Source: an uncultured Oscillospiraceae bacterium
Lineage (GTDB): Bacteria > Bacillota > Clostridia > Oscillospirales > Oscillospiraceae
Assembly (NCBI GenBank): GCA_944385455.1
Contig: CALWXI010000212.1
Coordinates: 1-5,841, forward strand
DNA: 5,841 nt
Direction: 5' to 3'
Shown: positions 4,078-5,841 of the stretch, piece by piece
How positions within the stretch are numbered: the first letter of the stretch is position 1
Layout: each line of letters starts with the position of its first letter
The notes under the pieces: model-generated
Told to the model about the DNA's origin: nothing
What the model saw: the letters and a program-made list of their open reading frames with translations, nothing else
Databases searched by the model: none
Made by a program: the position numbers and the translations under genes

Positions 4078-5655
4078 ATGAACTGGAAAACAAGACTGAC
4101 GGCGGGCCTGTTGGCGGGCGTCGCCGCGCTGAGCCTGACCGGCTGCGCCTCCACTCCGGCATCTCCCGCGGCGGAGGCGGAAAGGACCGCGGCGGTGATG
4201 CAGGACACCGCGGTCTATGCAGCGGGCAAGACCCCCAAGTATGTGTTTTTGTTTATCGGCGACGGCATGAGCTATCCCCAGTTCCAGGCGGCGGCGGACT
4301 ATCTGGGCGCCGTGGCGGACCCGGACTATGTCAAGGCCGAGCCCAGCATCGCCCTGGCGGACCGGGACGGCGCCGTGCTGAACGGACCCAAGGCGCTGAA
4401 TTTTATGGAGTTTGACGTGGCCGGCTCCGCCGTGACCTACGATTCCTGCAGCTTCGCCCCGGACTCCGCTTCCACCGCCACCTCCATTGCCACCGGTCAC
4501 AAGACCTACTCCGGCATGATCAACGTGGATGAGACGGGCACCAGGGAATACGAGACCATCGCCGAGCAGCTCCATGCGCAGAAGGGCTGGAAGATCGGCG
4601 TGATCTCCTCCGTGAACCTGAACCACGCCACTCCCGCCGCCTTCTATGCCCACCAGGCCAGCCGCAACAACTACTACGAGATCGGCACCGAGCTGGTGGA
4701 GTCCGGCTTCGAGTATTTTGCCGGCGGCGCGCTCCTGAAGCCCAATGGCGCGGACGGGGACCAGACCAGCCTCTATGAGCTGGCGGAGCAGGCCGGCTAT
4801 TTGGTGACCGACACCCAGGCCGAGGCGGAGCAGGTCACCGCTCAGGACGGTAAGGTGATCCTCATCGACGAGCATCTGGCGGATTCCGACTCCATGGACT
4901 ATGAGCTGGACCGTCCGGACGGCCAGTGGGCCTTGGCGGACTATGTGGAAAAAGGCATCGAGGTCCTGGACAACGACAAGGGCTTCTTCATGATGTGCGA
5001 GGGCGGCAAGATTGACTGGGCCTGCCACGCCAACGATGCCGGTTCCACTGTGGCGGACACCGTGGCCCTGGCGGACGCCGTCCAGGTGGCGGTGGACTTT
5101 GCCAAGGAGCATCCCAATGACACGCTGATCCTGGTTACCGGCGACCACGAGACCGGCGGCCTCTCCATCGGCTTTGCCGGAACCGACTACGATACCTATC
5201 TCACCAACCTCGCCAGCCAGAAGATGTCCTATACCAAGTTCGACGTGGAGTATGTGGCCGCCTACAAGGCCAACAAGACCCCCTTCGAGACGGCCATGAA
5301 GGACGTGGAGGAGCTGTTCGGCCTGAATCTGCCCACCGGCGGCGCCGGAAACCGGCTGACGCTGACGAGCTATGAGATCCAGCGGCTGAAGGATGCCTAT
5401 CAGCTGGCCATGACGGACTATGACTCCGACGCCTATACCCAGGAGCAGTACGTGCTCTACGGCACTTACAATCCCTTCTCCGTCACCATCACGCACATCC
5501 TCAACAACAAGTCCGGTGTGGACTTCACCAGCTACTCCCACACGGGTCTTCCCGTGGCGGTGTTTGCTGACGGCGTCGGGGCCGAAGCCTTCGGCGGCTA
5601 CTACGACAACACCCAGATTTATGCCAAGCTGGCATCCATGCTGAAGGTCCAGTAA
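4078..5655 (+). CDS. phoA: Alkaline phosphatase (PhoA family), predicted lipoprotein
   Basis: This metallo-enzyme hydrolyses phosphate monoesters outside the cell. The 525-residue product starts with a lipoprotein signal: charged MNWKTR, a hydrophobic stretch, then lipobox LTGC with Cys23, so it should be anchored to the outer membrane face of this Gram-positive-type cell. Every E. coli PhoA key residue has a counterpart: D62 in FIGDGM (D51), nucleophile S130 in PDSAS (S102), T185 (T155), R196 (R166), E308 (E322), D313 and H317 (D327, H331), D356 and H357 (D369, H370), H488 (H412). H183 and W314 replace E. coli D153 and K328. About 130 residues separate H357 from H488, versus 42 in E. coli, so there is an inserted segment. 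ATG 4078 is chosen for AAAGAGGA nine bases upstream; ATG 4051, with GAGG, is an alternative. A single-gene unit by the hairpins on both sides. Confidence 0.94.
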   Translation: MNWKTRLTAGLLAGVAALSLTGCASTPASPAAEAERTAAVMQDTAVYAAGKTPKYVFLFIGDGMSYPQFQAAADYLGAVADPDYVKAEPSIALADRDGAVLNGPKALNFMEFDVAGSAVTYDSCSFAPDSASTATSIATGHKTYSGMINVDETGTREYETIAEQLHAQKGWKIGVISSVNLNHATPAAFYAHQASRNNYYEIGTELVESGFEYFAGGALLKPNGADGDQTSLYELAEQAGYLVTDTQAEAEQVTAQDGKVILIDEHLADSDSMDYELDRPDGQWALADYVEKGIEVLDNDKGFFMMCEGGKIDWACHANDAGSTVADTVALADAVQVAVDFAKEHPNDTLILVTGDHETGGLSIGFAGTDYDTYLTNLASQKMSYTKFDVEYVAAYKANKTPFETAMKDVEELFGLNLPTGGAGNRLTLTSYEIQRLKDAYQLAMTDYDSDAYTQEQYVLYGTYNPFSVTITHILNNKSGVDFTSYSHTGLPVAVFADGVGAEAFGGYYDNTQIYAKLASMLKVQ

Positions 5656-5673
5656 ACTTTGCGATATGTGAAA

Positions 5674-5714
5674 AAGCAGCGAGGGGGCGGCGGACCGCCC
5701 CCTTGCCGCTGTTT
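5674..5714 (+). terminator. Hairpin after the alkaline phosphatase gene
   Basis: Bases 5683-5690 pair with 5695-5702 (8 bp, all G-C) around CGGA. An outer stem, 5674-5680 with 5708-5714, follows after a small internal loop. The 3' side ends in GTTT with no longer U-run. It lies 18 bases past the stop and 16 bases before the next start codon. It probably terminates or attenuates transcription into the next gene, or protects the phosphatase mRNA end. Confidence 0.6.
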
Positions 5715-5730
5715 GGAAAGGAAGAAGGCC

Positions 5731-5841
5731 ATGTTTTCGGAACAAAGACGCCGGACCTGGGGGCCGGTGCTGGCGGCGGCGGTGCTGCTGGCAGTGCTGC
5801 TGGTGCTGCCCACCGGCTACGAGGGGGCGCTGGTATATCAG
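5731..5841 (+). CDS. N-terminus of a membrane or exported protein (partial)
   Basis: The first 37 codons are present and the gene runs off the window. An A- and G-rich RBS (GGAAAGGAAGAAGG, 5715-5728) precedes the ATG. The product starts with a positively charged segment (R6-R8), followed by a strongly hydrophobic helix at about residues 11-26 rich in Ala, Val and Leu, then PTGYEGALVYQ. This is a signal-anchor or first membrane helix oriented N-in. The start is loosely reminiscent of YibE/F-like membrane proteins of Clostridia, but that is recall of a general pattern, not a motif match, and too little is visible to assign a family. It may share a transcript with the phosphatase gene if the hairpin between them leaks. 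Confidence 0.7.
   Translation, partial: MFSEQRRRTWGPVLAAAVLLAVLLVLPTGYEGALVYQ

Noticed and set aside
3958..5745. 595-residue minus-strand ORF opposite the alkaline phosphatase gene
   Set aside because: It is an antisense shadow. It is rich in Gly, His and Val with no recognisable domain, and the plus frame has a signal peptide and every active-site residue.

Overview
The window (5,841 bases) looks like chromosomal DNA from a GC-rich, Gram-positive gut Clostridia, probably Oscillospiraceae (the Flavonifractor / Oscillibacter / Lawsonibacter neighbourhood). This is an inference from four things: GC-rich codon use, strong AAAGGAGG ribosome-binding sites, vegetative-type promoters, and tandem boxes matching the Spo0A recognition sequence, which point to a spore-former. 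There is no sign of phage, transposon, CRISPR array or plasmid origin.

Layout. Bases 1-130 hold no gene I can defend, only two adjacent hairpins and a short A-rich tandem repeat. Bases 126-389 are a compact minus-strand tRNA unit: promoter, tRNA-Leu(UAA), initiator tRNA-fMet(CAU), intrinsic terminator. Bases 495-619 are a plus-strand mini-gene, a 24-codon ORF with a perfect Shine-Dalgarno and its own GNRA-loop terminator. Converging on it is mnmA (minus), the tRNA 2-thiouridylase. Upstream of mnmA on the same strand, probably in the same transcript, is a small soluble histidine-kinase-like protein. Its ATPase domain is intact, but the residue aligning with the phospho-accepting histidine is alanine.

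The 299-base divergent region 2576-2874 separates this protein from gap (plus), a class I glyceraldehyde-3-phosphate dehydrogenase. It holds a minus promoter for the kinase-like gene, three 10-bp tandem repeats of which two are exact Spo0A boxes, and one good plus promoter for gap. gap ends in a very strong hairpin. A secreted lipoprotein alkaline phosphatase with all PhoA active-site residues follows. After another hairpin, the window ends inside the N-terminus of a membrane or secreted protein.

Working together. The enzymes are ordinary housekeeping functions: tRNA thiolation, glycolysis and phosphate scavenging. The most interesting part is regulatory: a pseudo-histidine-kinase whose promoter lies directly downstream of tandem Spo0A boxes, suggesting a link to the sporulation decision. 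The second point of interest is the unannotated-looking 24-residue acidic peptide gene. Both are sequence-based hypotheses.
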